Source of the DNA: Opitutales bacterium
GTDB lineage: Bacteria; Verrucomicrobiota; Verrucomicrobiia; Opitutales; Oceanipulchritudinaceae
Direction: 5' to 3'
NCBI GenBank assembly: GCA_020831525.1
Contig: JAFIGH010000025.1
Location: forward strand, 1-54,559
DNA: 54,559 bases
Both the position numbers and the translations under genes were made by a program. Numbering within the stretch: the stretch's first letter is position 1; each line of letters begins with the position of its first letter. Below the pieces are notes generated by a model. That model saw only the letters and a program-made list of their open reading frames with translations, searched no databases and had not been told where the DNA came from. Shown one piece after another: positions 27,502 to 35,240 of this stretch.

Positions 27502-29148
27502 TCAGGGCCGAAGGTCGCCCTCATGCCGGAAGGTTTCACTCGACCAGTCATAGAACCATCGCTGCGGACGGGTCGTGGCGTCGATAAAGGTGATCCATGC
27601 ATCCGCTGAGACCGAATAAAAATGCGGTTGCACGAGCCGACCGGTAAACAACCAGCCAAGAGCTGGATCGTGGACCCAGACCGCTTCCTCGTCCTCCGCC
27701 GAGACCCATAAATCGCCGTGGTGTTCCTGTGTGACAAACGGGTAATCGCCGTCATCGACCTGTCCCCACCAGTCCGTCTCCCGCAAGCCTTCTTCCCCTG
27801 CTTCAAAATACGCAAAAATCGAACCGCTTTCGTTAAATGTGCCTACAGGATCGAAGACCACGCCCGTGGGATCGTCCACCGGGTAGTTCATGTCCACGCG
27901 CAGGCGAAAGTGCCGGGTGCGTTCGGCTCCCGGCAGGCCGAGGTCGGACACACGCAGGTCGCGCGCAAAGTCCGTCGAGCCGGTAACCAGCACCTGCGCG
28001 GAGGTATAGCTGTAGGTCTGCCAGGAGTCCTCGGTCAGCGGAGTCTCCGAATACTCCACGAAATACTCCACGCCGGAACGGGCGTGCTCCCTGAGTTCCG
28101 TAAAGTGGAAGTAGGAAATGCGCCCGGATGAAGTGCGGGCGACAAACGGGAGGTTGCCGCGTTCGCCGGTCCCGGGCGCAAGGTCCTGGCTGAACTCAAA
28201 AAGCATGGGCACCGGAGAAGCATCGGCGAACAGGAGCGGATCGGTCCACTCCGGATCGTTCCACACTTCCATCGGAAAGTGCATCGCCTTATACGATCCC
28301 CATGTGCGGTAAAGGTCCGCCGTGAAAAGCGCGTCGGCGAGGTCGGGATAGTCAATGAATGGGTTGCGGTTGCCTTGAACGATCAACCGGTTCCCGACAA
28401 GAAAACCGTCATAGATCAGGTGGTTGCGGCGACGCTCGCGGAAATCCGGCGGAAACATGCGGTTCCATTCGAGAAGCGCGGGAAGGTTGCCGAAGCGCCG
28501 GATGTCCGGCGAAAAATTATCACGCGTCGTCCCGAGCGTGAGATTCAGCGTTCCCACATCGCTGCCGTCGTAGCGGACGTCCATATACATCATGAGCCGA
28601 CCCACCCGTCCCTTGTCCTCGTCGCGCGGTTCGTAGAGATTGCGGGAGCCGTCGACCTTGGATCCCGGCGCACCGGGGTCGGGGTTGCCGTTGGGTAGCC
28701 AGTCGAAAGAGTAATTGCTGCGCCGCGAGTTCACACCCGGATTGCAGGGATACATGTGGTGGAAGTCGCTGAAGGCGGGACCGCCCTCCGAGGCTCCGAA
28801 AGACCGCGGCCATGTGTGCTCCCGGTTCCACTCCACCCAATTTGAGGTCTTAGGGACGGAAATGCCCGAGTATATCAAGAGGAGATTGTCCGGGTTGTCC
28901 GGATCCTCGTCGAGAACGCGCACCGCGAGTGTCACATCGTTGTAACTCAGAACATTGTGCGGCGCGATGATCCCGTGCAGGGCATCCCGCAACTCGTCGC
29001 CGAACAAGCCTTCGGCATCTTCGTAGTAGGCGGCAGGCGAATCGTAGTTTCCACTCCAGTCGGCAGCGGAGAGCGGAAGGCAAAACAAGGGGATGAGCGC
29101 AAAGAGAGCGACACCCCGCGACACCAGGCGAAAATCCGGAAAGAACAT
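27502..29148 (-). CDS. Secreted endonuclease I (EndA/NucM family) with C-terminal tail domain
   Basis: 548 residues with signal peptide (LPLSAADW). The nuclease domain (about 30-300) shows the catalytic EWNREHTWPRS (H111), SDFHHMYPCNPGVNSRRSNYSF (D128, H130) and RNPFIDYP, as in the Vvn/EndA/NucM His-Me-finger nucleases that cut DNA and RNA nonspecifically outside the cytoplasm. A middle beta-rich domain (about 300-450) follows. The last 85 residues (WVHDPALGWLFTG...RWFYDWSSETF) resemble the tail of the lamin-tail protein encoded just downstream. It probably degrades extracellular nucleic acid for nutrition. Start at ATG 29148 gives a clean signal peptide. A terminator-like hairpin of the upstream gene lies 34 bases before it. 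Confidence 0.92.
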   Translation of the reverse strand: MFFPDFRLVSRGVALFALIPLFCLPLSAADWSGNYDSPAAYYEDAEGLFGDELRDALHGIIAPHNVLSYNDVTLAVRVLDEDPDNPDNLLLIYSGISVPKTSNWVEWNREHTWPRSFGASEGGPAFSDFHHMYPCNPGVNSRRSNYSFDWLPNGNPDPGAPGSKVDGSRNLYEPRDEDKGRVGRLMMYMDVRYDGSDVGTLNLTLGTTRDNFSPDIRRFGNLPALLEWNRMFPPDFRERRRNHLIYDGFLVGNRLIVQGNRNPFIDYPDLADALFTADLYRTWGSYKAMHFPMEVWNDPEWTDPLLFADASPVPMLFEFSQDLAPGTGERGNLPFVARTSSGRISYFHFTELREHARSGVEYFVEYSETPLTEDSWQTYSYTSAQVLVTGSTDFARDLRVSDLGLPGAERTRHFRLRVDMNYPVDDPTGVVFDPVGTFNESGSIFAYFEAGEEGLRETDWWGQVDDGDYPFVTQEHHGDLWVSAEDEEAVWVHDPALGWLFTGRLVQPHFYSVSADAWITFIDATTRPQRWFYDWSSETFRHEGDLRP

Positions 29149-29181
29149 TTGAGTCAGCTTATTGGGAGAGGATGAGAAAGA

Positions 29182-29211
29182 GAGCCCGCCCTTCGCCCGA
29201 AGGGCGGGCTC
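29182..29211 (-). terminator. Intrinsic terminator after PEP-CTERM gene 1
   Basis: A perfect 14-bp inverted repeat (GAGCCCGCCCTTCG and CGAAGGGCGGGCTC) with a 2-base centre lies 33 bases past the stop. The minus-strand continuation TCTTTCTC is short but T-rich. Confidence 0.8.
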
Positions 29212-29243
29212 CCGAAACTCGGGTCATGATATCAGAGGGAAAC

Positions 29244-29951
29244 TCACCGGCGGCGGCGGCGGACGAGAAGGACCGCGGCTACGGCCAACCCGGCGAGCAT
29301 CGCGTAGGTCGAGGGCTCCGGAATCGCCGTGATGGAGAGGTCGATCTGATCCGGATAGGTGTTGTTTTCGATGCCCGCGTAGGTCACGGCGGCGCCGGGA
29401 TCCGACGTAGCGAGGATGATCGAGAACGAGCTGCCGCTGTTGATTGCGTCGACGAGCAGCGACTCCAGCGTACCCGTGAAATCGAGTGTGTAGGCATCCA
29501 CCGTTCCGCTGGAAACCTCCGTGAAGGTTCCCGTCCCGATGACTTGCGTCGTGGGCGAGTCGGAGAACTCGCCGTCGTTCACGCCCGCGCCCGCCCCGGT
29601 GTGGGCGAGTCCGGCGTAGTTTCCGCCTGCGATCGTCGTGTCGAACGAGACATGGAAGCTGATCGGGCCGTCGTTTGTGAAGGCAGCGTTCGATTGCGTG
29701 TACGAAATCGAAGCGGCGGAGATCCCCGTGACGGTGCCAAAACCGAAGTCTCCCGCGGAGAAGCTGAAGCTGGAGATTGCGTACGACGCAAAGTCCCCCG
29801 GCCCTTGGGCCGTGTGAAACCACGGGTTGGTTGTCGGACCGCCCGTGCGGATCGTACCGTTGCTCGATGCTGTTCCCACAGCGGTTTGGGCACTCAGTGT
29901 CCCGACGGCGAAAACCGCGAATACACAGAATAGACGAATCTTATTTTTCAT
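29244..29951 (-). CDS. PEP-CTERM sorted secreted protein 1
   Basis: 235 residues: signal peptide (FAVGTLSAQ), a low-complexity, Ser/Thr/Gly-rich beta domain without cysteines, and a C-terminal sorting signal AIPEPSTYAMLAG, hydrophobic helix and RRRRR. The PEP-CTERM signal directs export and membrane processing by an exosortase (EpsH/XrtA type), linked in many aquatic bacteria with exopolysaccharide production. No exosortase gene is in the window. The protein shares the sorting signal but not clear body homology with the two PEP-CTERM proteins nearby. It has its own terminator and a likely own promoter, so it is probably monocistronic. Confidence 0.9.
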   Translation of the reverse strand: MKNKIRLFCVFAVFAVGTLSAQTAVGTASSNGTIRTGGPTTNPWFHTAQGPGDFASYAISSFSFSAGDFGFGTVTGISAASISYTQSNAAFTNDGPISFHVSFDTTIAGGNYAGLAHTGAGAGVNDGEFSDSPTTQVIGTGTFTEVSSGTVDAYTLDFTGTLESLLVDAINSGSSFSIILATSDPGAAVTYAGIENNTYPDQIDLSITAIPEPSTYAMLAGLAVAAVLLVRRRRR

Positions 29952-30060
29952 GGTTTTTTAGGCGTTGATAGTTAGGATGAAGAGAGGTTGCGGTGCGAAT
30001 CCGCCGGAATCAGACCGGAGAGCAAATAACTCATTCCACTCGAGGTCAATCGTTCCTGCC

Positions 30061-30081
30061 TCACAACTTGTTCACAACTTG
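30061..30081. promoter_or_regulatory. 10-bp direct repeat upstream of PEP-CTERM gene 1
   Basis: TCACAACTTG occurs twice, at 30061-30070 and 30072-30081, an 11-bp period that puts both copies on the same DNA face. It lies about 110-130 bases upstream of the PEP-CTERM gene 1 start and downstream of the next gene's stop. It may be a regulator site; nothing identifies the protein. Confidence 0.35.
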
Positions 30082-30175
30082 GATCGCACGTCGGCCGCGG
30101 ACCCTCGCTACCTTCCGCAGCAAATCCAGTGCCCAAGCGTTCACAGAAACGCAGTCTCCGCGGAAAAACCAATCC

Positions 30176-30865
30176 TCAGGCACGGCGGCGGCGGAAAACG
30201 ACAACCGCCAAGCCGAGGATACCGGCGAGAAGCGCGTAAGTGGAGGGCTCGGGGATGACGCTGACGGTCCCGCCGAAGGTCAAACCGCCGGTGTCAACGC
30301 CGTCGAAGTAATTGGTCAGCCGGAAGGTACCGCCGGCGCCAATGTCCGGATCGCCGTTTGCGCGCACATCCGCCGTCGCAACAATGCGGAACTCGACCAT
30401 GCCGGTGAGGTCCGGCAGAACGCTCAGGTCGATGTTGTCGTTCTTGAAATTGCCGTCTTGGTTGAGGACGGCCAGATCCGTTCCGAATCCGTCGCCGTTG
30501 TAGCGCAGTGCGAGGACTCCCGGCCCGGTGTTGGACGAGCGGCTGCCGATGAGCAGGTTGTCCAAGGTGACAAAATACCCCGGATCCACCTCGAAGCGGA
30601 TGGAAAAGTAGTCCTGCGACGGGTCTGGGCTGTCCCAACCGTTCGAGCTGATCGAATTCATTGCGCCGGCCGGAAAAATCCCCGGTCCCCGGTCGACGAT
30701 CGCGCCCGAGACAAGGGCGCTGCTGGAATCACCGGCGGTGGTGAATTGATCGCCCGGCATGCCCGCGAAATTGAAATTCACGGTGAAGGCGGATTGACCG
30801 GAAGCGTAGGCGGACAAGCCCAGTACAGCGGCAGATACAAGAATGGATAGCTGTTTCATTTTCAT
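30176..30865 (-). CDS. PEP-CTERM sorted secreted protein 2
   Basis: 229 residues. Signal peptide to about YASGQS, then a jelly-roll-like domain with PGDQFTTAG, IVDRGPGI, NSISSNGWD, IGSRSSNTGPG and TLRLTNYFDG-type blocks, and a C-terminal VIPEPSTYALLAG, hydrophobic helix and FRRRRA. It is a clear paralogue of PEP-CTERM protein 3, sharing those blocks in order, which points to local duplication. Its job is unknown; the fold suggests a carbohydrate- or surface-binding shell protein. The start MKMKQLS may alternatively be the second methionine. AAGGAAACC lies 11-15 bases upstream. Confidence 0.88.
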   Translation of the reverse strand: MKMKQLSILVSAAVLGLSAYASGQSAFTVNFNFAGMPGDQFTTAGDSSSALVSGAIVDRGPGIFPAGAMNSISSNGWDSPDPSQDYFSIRFEVDPGYFVTLDNLLIGSRSSNTGPGVLALRYNGDGFGTDLAVLNQDGNFKNDNIDLSVLPDLTGMVEFRIVATADVRANGDPDIGAGGTFRLTNYFDGVDTGGLTFGGTVSVIPEPSTYALLAGILGLAVVVFRRRRA

Positions 30866-31084
30866 TTACTTTGGTTTCCTTGAGTTAGGTGGACGGAGGG
30901 TCGCCGACCGCGCGGAGGCTACCGCGGCGATGAAATCGACAACTCTCTCCAGACACAATAGCGATGCGACTCCCGCTCTACTGCGTCAAGCGGATGTTTG
31001 TTACGGGCGCGTTAATTTCCAAATGTTAATCTGCGTGCTTGCCCCCTGATACAAATATCGGCGGCCACCCGCTGTACCTTTTTT

Positions 31085-31115
31085 AAAAAAACCGCCCTCC
31101 CCGGAAGGAAGGCGG
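31085..31115 (-). terminator. Intrinsic terminator after PEP-CTERM gene 3
   Basis: On the minus strand CCGCCTTCC pairs with GGGAGGGCGG across a TTCC-centred loop (31092-31115), and the run TTTTTTT follows immediately. It sits 32 bases past the stop. Confidence 0.9.
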
Positions 31116-31146
31116 CTTCACATAGAAAAATCGCGATGCGACGTAC

Positions 31147-31830
31147 CTATCGCTTCATCCGCCGACGCAGACCGACAACCGCGAGGGCGAGGAGGCCGGC
31201 GAACGCAGCGTAGGTCGACGGTTCCGGAATGGCGGTGAAGGTGATCCCGCCCGTGTCGCCTCCGTCGAAGTAGTTCGTCAGACGAAGGGTGCCGCCGGAG
31301 GTGATACCGGTCGCTCCGTCCGCCCGCGTATCGCTCAGCGCGATCACCCGGAATTCCACGTCACCGGTCACACCGGTGAGCGAGGTCAGGTCGACCTCTG
31401 AATTCAGGAAATTGGTCCCGCTCTGCGTAAAGGTATTGAGATTCGAGGCGAACCCGTCTCCGCTGTAGAAAAGCCCGAGATCACCCGGACCGGTATTCGA
31501 CGAGCGGGTGCCGATGACGAGCGACTGCATGTCAATGGATTCTCCCGGTGCGACCGTAAAGCGGAGGGAAAAGAAATCCTCCGCCGGAGTGAGCGAATCC
31601 CACCCGTTCGAGCTAATCGAGTTGCCGGCGGCCGTGGCACCGATACCGGGGCCGCGGTCGACGATCACACCCGAAACGAGCGGGCTGTTGGACGTCCCGG
31701 CGGTGGAAACCTGGTCACCCGGTTGTCCCGCAAGGTCGATGTTGATCGAAATCTGCTGGGCGTGGGCCGACGCAAGAAAGAGCGTCGAAGCCACCGCGCC
31801 GGCGACAGACAGAAGCATTTTTGTGTTCAT
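31147..31830 (-). CDS. PEP-CTERM sorted secreted protein 3
   Basis: 227 residues from the ATG at 31830, which gives a normal signal peptide (MNTKMLLSVAGAVASTLFLA, cleavage near AHAQ). The body repeats the PEP-CTERM protein 2 pattern: PGDQVSTAG, SGVIVDRGPGI, NSISSNGWD, IGTRSSNTGPG, GTLRLTNYFDGGDTGG. It ends in AIPEPSTYAAFAG, a hydrophobic helix and RRRMKR. An in-frame extension upstream to 32043 is not signal-peptide-like and is rejected. It is divergent from the second endonuclease I gene, and the 220 bases between them would hold both promoters. Confidence 0.9.
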   Translation of the reverse strand: MNTKMLLSVAGAVASTLFLASAHAQQISINIDLAGQPGDQVSTAGTSNSPLVSGVIVDRGPGIGATAAGNSISSNGWDSLTPAEDFFSLRFTVAPGESIDMQSLVIGTRSSNTGPGDLGLFYSGDGFASNLNTFTQSGTNFLNSEVDLTSLTGVTGDVEFRVIALSDTRADGATGITSGGTLRLTNYFDGGDTGGITFTAIPEPSTYAAFAGLLALAVVGLRRRMKR

Positions 31831-32051
31831 GAGTATATTGTTTTGGCACTGCGTTTTCGGAAGCCGGGATCGTGCCATCGGACACCGGCAACGTCCCGGT
31901 AAAAATAAGCATAATGCACGGAGCCGAAACCGCGTCAATCCCCCTGAGAGGCGATTTGTGCAACAAACCGGTGACAAATCCTTCTCGCGAAGCCCAATAG
32001 CTTTGACACCGCGAGGCATCGGCGAAACGTCGGCAACAACCAATCTCCTGA

Positions 32052-33260
32052 ATGCAAACGATCCGCTTCCCGTTTCCCCGTCCGTCCCCCCGACGGATTG
32101 CGCTCATTCTTTGCTGGGTCTTTTCGGCCCCCATCCTCTTCGGCGCGATGCCCGCGCAATACTACGCGACCGCGGAGGGCAAAACGGGTGAGGAACTCCG
32201 GGCGGCCCTCGCCTCTATTATAAGCGGTCACCAGCGCGTCAGCTACTCATGGCCGCCCTTTCACCGGCTGGACGAGGATCCGGAGAATCCGGACCACGTC
32301 ATCCTCATCTATTCGGGGTTCTCCCTCCCGAAACTGCCGAACAATATTTACTGGAACCGTGAACACATGTGGCCGCGTTCGCGGGGTCTGGGAAACTCCG
32401 GTGCGGCATACGAGGATTTGTTCAATCTTGTTCCGTGCAACGCGGGTATCAACAATGCACGGGGCAACCTTCCGTTCGGCTATCCCGACCCGCTCGATCC
32501 GGGTTATGTACCGGTAGGCCACTACTACCACGCACCCCTCGCTTCAAAGGACCGTTTTGTCTGGTTGTCGCCGGAGTTCGAGCGGGGCTTCATTGCCCGG
32601 GCGATGTTCTACATGGCGCTGCGCTACAACGGTGTCGGCGCCGAGCCGGATCTCTCCCTTGTTGACGATCCGCCCGCCTCGACGCCATGGGGCTCCGTCA
32701 TGGGGAACCGCGGCGTTCTTCTCAACTGGAACCGCGCCCATCCGCCCGAATCCTTCGAACTGCGCCGCAACAACCTCATCTACGACGAGTTCCAGCACAA
32801 CCGAAATCCCTTCATCGACTACCCGGACCTCGTCGACGCCGTCTTCACATACGATCTCTACCTCGCTCCCGGAACCTGGCGGGTGGCCCACTTCTCCTTC
32901 TCGGAACTCGACGATCCCGGAGTGTCCGGTTGGGACGCGGACCCCGACGGAGACGACCGCACGAACCTCTTTGCATACGCCTTTGGGCTGGACCCGCGTG
33001 AGCCCAGTGACGCCTCCCCGGTGGAAATCCGTTTTGAGGACGGGCAGATCGTCCTCGCTTTCCGCAAGGTCCGCGACGCCGCCGCGTTTGGGCTCACCTA
33101 CACCATCGAAACGTCCTCCGATCTACAAGAGTGGAACGAAGCCGCATGGGAACCCGTGTCGAAGACAGCCGACGGCACCTACCATTGGCAGAAGGTCGTG
33201 TCGCTGCCTTCCGGGGACACCATGTTCGCACGGGTGCGGGCGAGTCTGGCTGGAGATTAG
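32052..33260 (+). CDS. Second endonuclease I-family secreted nuclease
   Basis: 402 residues with a signal peptide (cleavage near LFGAMPAQ). The nuclease domain has the catalytic YWNREHMWPRS and HNRNPFIDYP, but the second motif reads YEDLFNLVPCNAGINNARGN where the family has DLHNL...N.RRSN. So a usually conserved histidine is Phe and the RS is altered, while the catalytic REH is intact. After about residue 270 comes a WDADPDGDDRTNLFAYAFGLDP calcium-binding-like linker and a short Fn3-like tail common on verrucomicrobial secreted proteins. The linker and tail differ from the other endonuclease here. It is probably active on extracellular nucleic acids, with altered specificity possible. It is divergent from PEP-CTERM gene 3. 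Confidence 0.88.
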   Translation: MQTIRFPFPRPSPRRIALILCWVFSAPILFGAMPAQYYATAEGKTGEELRAALASIISGHQRVSYSWPPFHRLDEDPENPDHVILIYSGFSLPKLPNNIYWNREHMWPRSRGLGNSGAAYEDLFNLVPCNAGINNARGNLPFGYPDPLDPGYVPVGHYYHAPLASKDRFVWLSPEFERGFIARAMFYMALRYNGVGAEPDLSLVDDPPASTPWGSVMGNRGVLLNWNRAHPPESFELRRNNLIYDEFQHNRNPFIDYPDLVDAVFTYDLYLAPGTWRVAHFSFSELDDPGVSGWDADPDGDDRTNLFAYAFGLDPREPSDASPVEIRFEDGQIVLAFRKVRDAAAFGLTYTIETSSDLQEWNEAAWEPVSKTADGTYHWQKVVSLPSGDTMFARVRASLAGD

Positions 33261-33289
33261 GACCCGTCGCTCGTGCCCGCTCGCCCACT

Positions 33290-33453
33290 GGAGCACGGGT
33301 TTTCCTACCCGTGCCCGCGCCCGCCACGGACTGGAAAGTCCGTGCTCCGCTTCAACCCGTGCTCCGGTTCAACCCGTGCCCGCTCCGCCCACCGGAGCAC
33401 GGGTTTTCCTACCCGTGCCTGCGCCCGCCACGGACTGGAAAGTCCGTGCTCCG
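33290..33453. repeat. Two copies of a 60-bp paired-hairpin repeat (family A)
   Basis: A 60-bp unit occurs at 33290-33349 and 33394-33453 with one difference. Each unit has two hairpins facing each other: GCACGGGT-TTTCCT-ACCCGTGC (stems 33293-33300/33307-33314 and 33397-33404/33411-33418) and CACGGACT-GGAA-AGTCCGTG (33325-33332/33337-33344 and 33429-33436/33441-33448). Written from GGAGCACGG inward, the two hairpins are the same element on opposite strands, with changed but still paired stem bases. It lies between the convergent second endonuclease and AraC genes and touches the AraC stop. Confidence 0.85.
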
Positions 33454-33455
33454 GG

Positions 33456-34277
33456 TCAATCCGTGCCCCGGTGCCGGGTCGGGGGGTGGCCGAAGCGGCG
33501 GCGGAAGCGGCGCGAGAAGTAGAGCGGATCGGCGAAGCCGCACTGCGCGGCGACCTCGTTGATTCGCAAGGTAGACTCGCGCAGGAGAAAGGAAGCGTGG
33601 GCGAGGCGGGCCGCCTCACTGTATTGCTGCGGCGTTGTTCCGGTGGCTTCCTTGAAAAGATGGCTGAAGCGCGTGACGGAAAGTCCGGCGGCGCGCGCGG
33701 TCGGCTCAAGATCGAAGGGTCGGCTCGGCTCGCCAGAAAGATAATCCATAGATGCGCGGATACGCGGGTCGATCCGCAATGTGTCGTCGCGCCGCACTTC
33801 GAGATCGGCCCAGAGGAGCGCTTCCTCCAGACGGTTGAGGGCGAACTCGACAGCGGTGGCGGCGGGGCGGCGCGCGGCAACGACCATGGCATTGACCGAC
33901 TTCAAAAAGTTCTCGCGCACTTCCGCCGTCGGCAGGGAGAGGACGCCCGTCCCGCCCCGCCACGTCGGCCAGCGCAGCCACGGCAGCCAGTGCGCACGCG
34001 GCTGGAAATGGGCCCACGCCAGCTCCCATCGCCCCGTCTCCGGATCCGTGCCGTAGTCCTGCGGCGCGCCCGGCGCGTAGAGAAGCGCCTCAGTCGGCCC
34101 CACGACCCGCTCCGCCCTGCCCCGCCGCACAATCCCCGCGCCCCCGAGGGTGGCAATGACAAGGTAGTCCCCGCTGCCGGCGGTCCGGACTGTGCGGTAG
34201 CGCGGGCCCTGCGTGAACCGCCCGAAGCGGAAGGCCGGGAACTCCATGAAGATGAGACAATGGCACGCTCCGTTCAT
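33456..34277 (-). CDS. AraC-family transcriptional regulator
   Basis: 273 residues. An N-terminal cupin-like ligand-sensing half (SGDYLVIATLGGAGIVRRG, LLYAPGAPQDYGTDPETG) is followed by a C-terminal double helix-turn-helix (about 170-268: AAGLSVTRFSHLFKEATGTTPQQYSEAARLAHA... and INEVAAQCGFADPLYFSRRFRRRFGHPP). The last block is the diagnostic AraC/XylS signature. Such regulators usually sense a sugar or its derivative. It is transcribed away from the PhyH and UroD-like genes with about 70 bases between, which suggests it controls them. The start may instead be the second methionine at 34247, as neither has a good Shine-Dalgarno sequence. Confidence 0.93.
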   Translation of the reverse strand: MNGACHCLIFMEFPAFRFGRFTQGPRYRTVRTAGSGDYLVIATLGGAGIVRRGRAERVVGPTEALLYAPGAPQDYGTDPETGRWELAWAHFQPRAHWLPWLRWPTWRGGTGVLSLPTAEVRENFLKSVNAMVVAARRPAATAVEFALNRLEEALLWADLEVRRDDTLRIDPRIRASMDYLSGEPSRPFDLEPTARAAGLSVTRFSHLFKEATGTTPQQYSEAARLAHASFLLRESTLRINEVAAQCGFADPLYFSRRFRRRFGHPPTRHRGTD

Positions 34278-34349
34278 ATTGCAAGATAATCCATAAATAT
34301 GGCGGAATCACCCATTGCCGCGCGCGGCGGATTCGGCTACAGTCGCATC

Positions 34350-35183
34350 ATGACTGTATCCTATACACAAAAGCAAAACGCCGCACCGGCTATCGATCCG
34401 TCACAATTGACTCAATACCGCGAACGCGGCTTCTGTGTCATCGACGGACTGTATGCCGAAGGACATTTGCGGGACATCGAGGCTTTCTTCGAAGAATACA
34501 AGAGCAGCGGCGTGGCCGTGTTCGACGGCGATTCGCGCTTCGAGGAGATCGACAAAACCAAGCGCCAGGTCCGCGCCATGCACCCGCACCGGCACAGCCG
34601 CAAGGCCCTCGGCTGGGCGCTCAACCCGAACGTGCTCGATGTCCTTGAGACACTCATGGGAAAGCCGCCCCTGCTCGCGCAAACGATGTACTATTTCAAG
34701 CCGCCCGGGAGCAAGGGCCAGGGCATGCACCAAGACAATTTTTACCTCCTTGCCAAGCCCGCGACTTGCGTGGCGGCATGGACTCCGCTGGACGACGCCG
34801 AAGTGGAGAACGGATGTCTTTACGCCGCCCCCGGCTCGCACCGCGGCAAGATCCACTGTCCCGACGGAGAAGCAACGGGCTGGATGGAATACGGCGACAG
34901 CCACATCCGCCCCTTTCCGCGCGAGTTCAAGCCGGTTCCCGTGCCCGTGAAACGGGGGCAGACCCTCTTCTTCGGCGGGCAGCTGATCCACGGCTCCGGC
35001 CCCAACCGGCATCCCTCACGCAGTCGCCGCACCTTTATCGGGCACTACATCGACTCCGCCTCCGAAGAAGTTTCGCACTACTACCACCCCGTCATTGACC
35101 GCGACGGCAACACCGTCTCCCGCGTGCGGGAAGCCACCGGGGGCGGTCCATGCGGCGATGGCGCGGGCGGCGGCGTACACTGA
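34350..35183 (+). CDS. Phytanoyl-CoA dioxygenase (PhyH) family protein
   Basis: 277 residues from ATG 34350 (the frame is open to 34299). It is a non-haem Fe(II)/2-oxoglutarate oxygenase: the metal triad H127-x-D129 in MHQDNFY and H214 in LIHGSGPNRH is visible, with an arginine cluster at 224-227 for 2-oxoglutarate. The PhyH family hydroxylates diverse small molecules; the substrate here is not predictable. It is followed 57 bases later by the UroD-like gene and is divergent from the AraC regulator. The last dozen residues (GGGPCGDGAGGGVH) are low-complexity and outside the domain. Confidence 0.9.
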   Translation: MTVSYTQKQNAAPAIDPSQLTQYRERGFCVIDGLYAEGHLRDIEAFFEEYKSSGVAVFDGDSRFEEIDKTKRQVRAMHPHRHSRKALGWALNPNVLDVLETLMGKPPLLAQTMYYFKPPGSKGQGMHQDNFYLLAKPATCVAAWTPLDDAEVENGCLYAAPGSHRGKIHCPDGEATGWMEYGDSHIRPFPREFKPVPVPVKRGQTLFFGGQLIHGSGPNRHPSRSRRTFIGHYIDSASEEVSHYYHPVIDRDGNTVSRVREATGGGPCGDGAGGGVH

Positions 35184-35240
35184 GCACACATGCGCCCGCG
35201 GCGGTTGAAATATCCGACCACGACAAACCGATCCCATTTT

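Noticed and set aside
33290-33453. Possible CRISPR array
   Set aside because: Only two units, with internal hairpins and a family copy elsewhere; no regular spacers and no cas genes.
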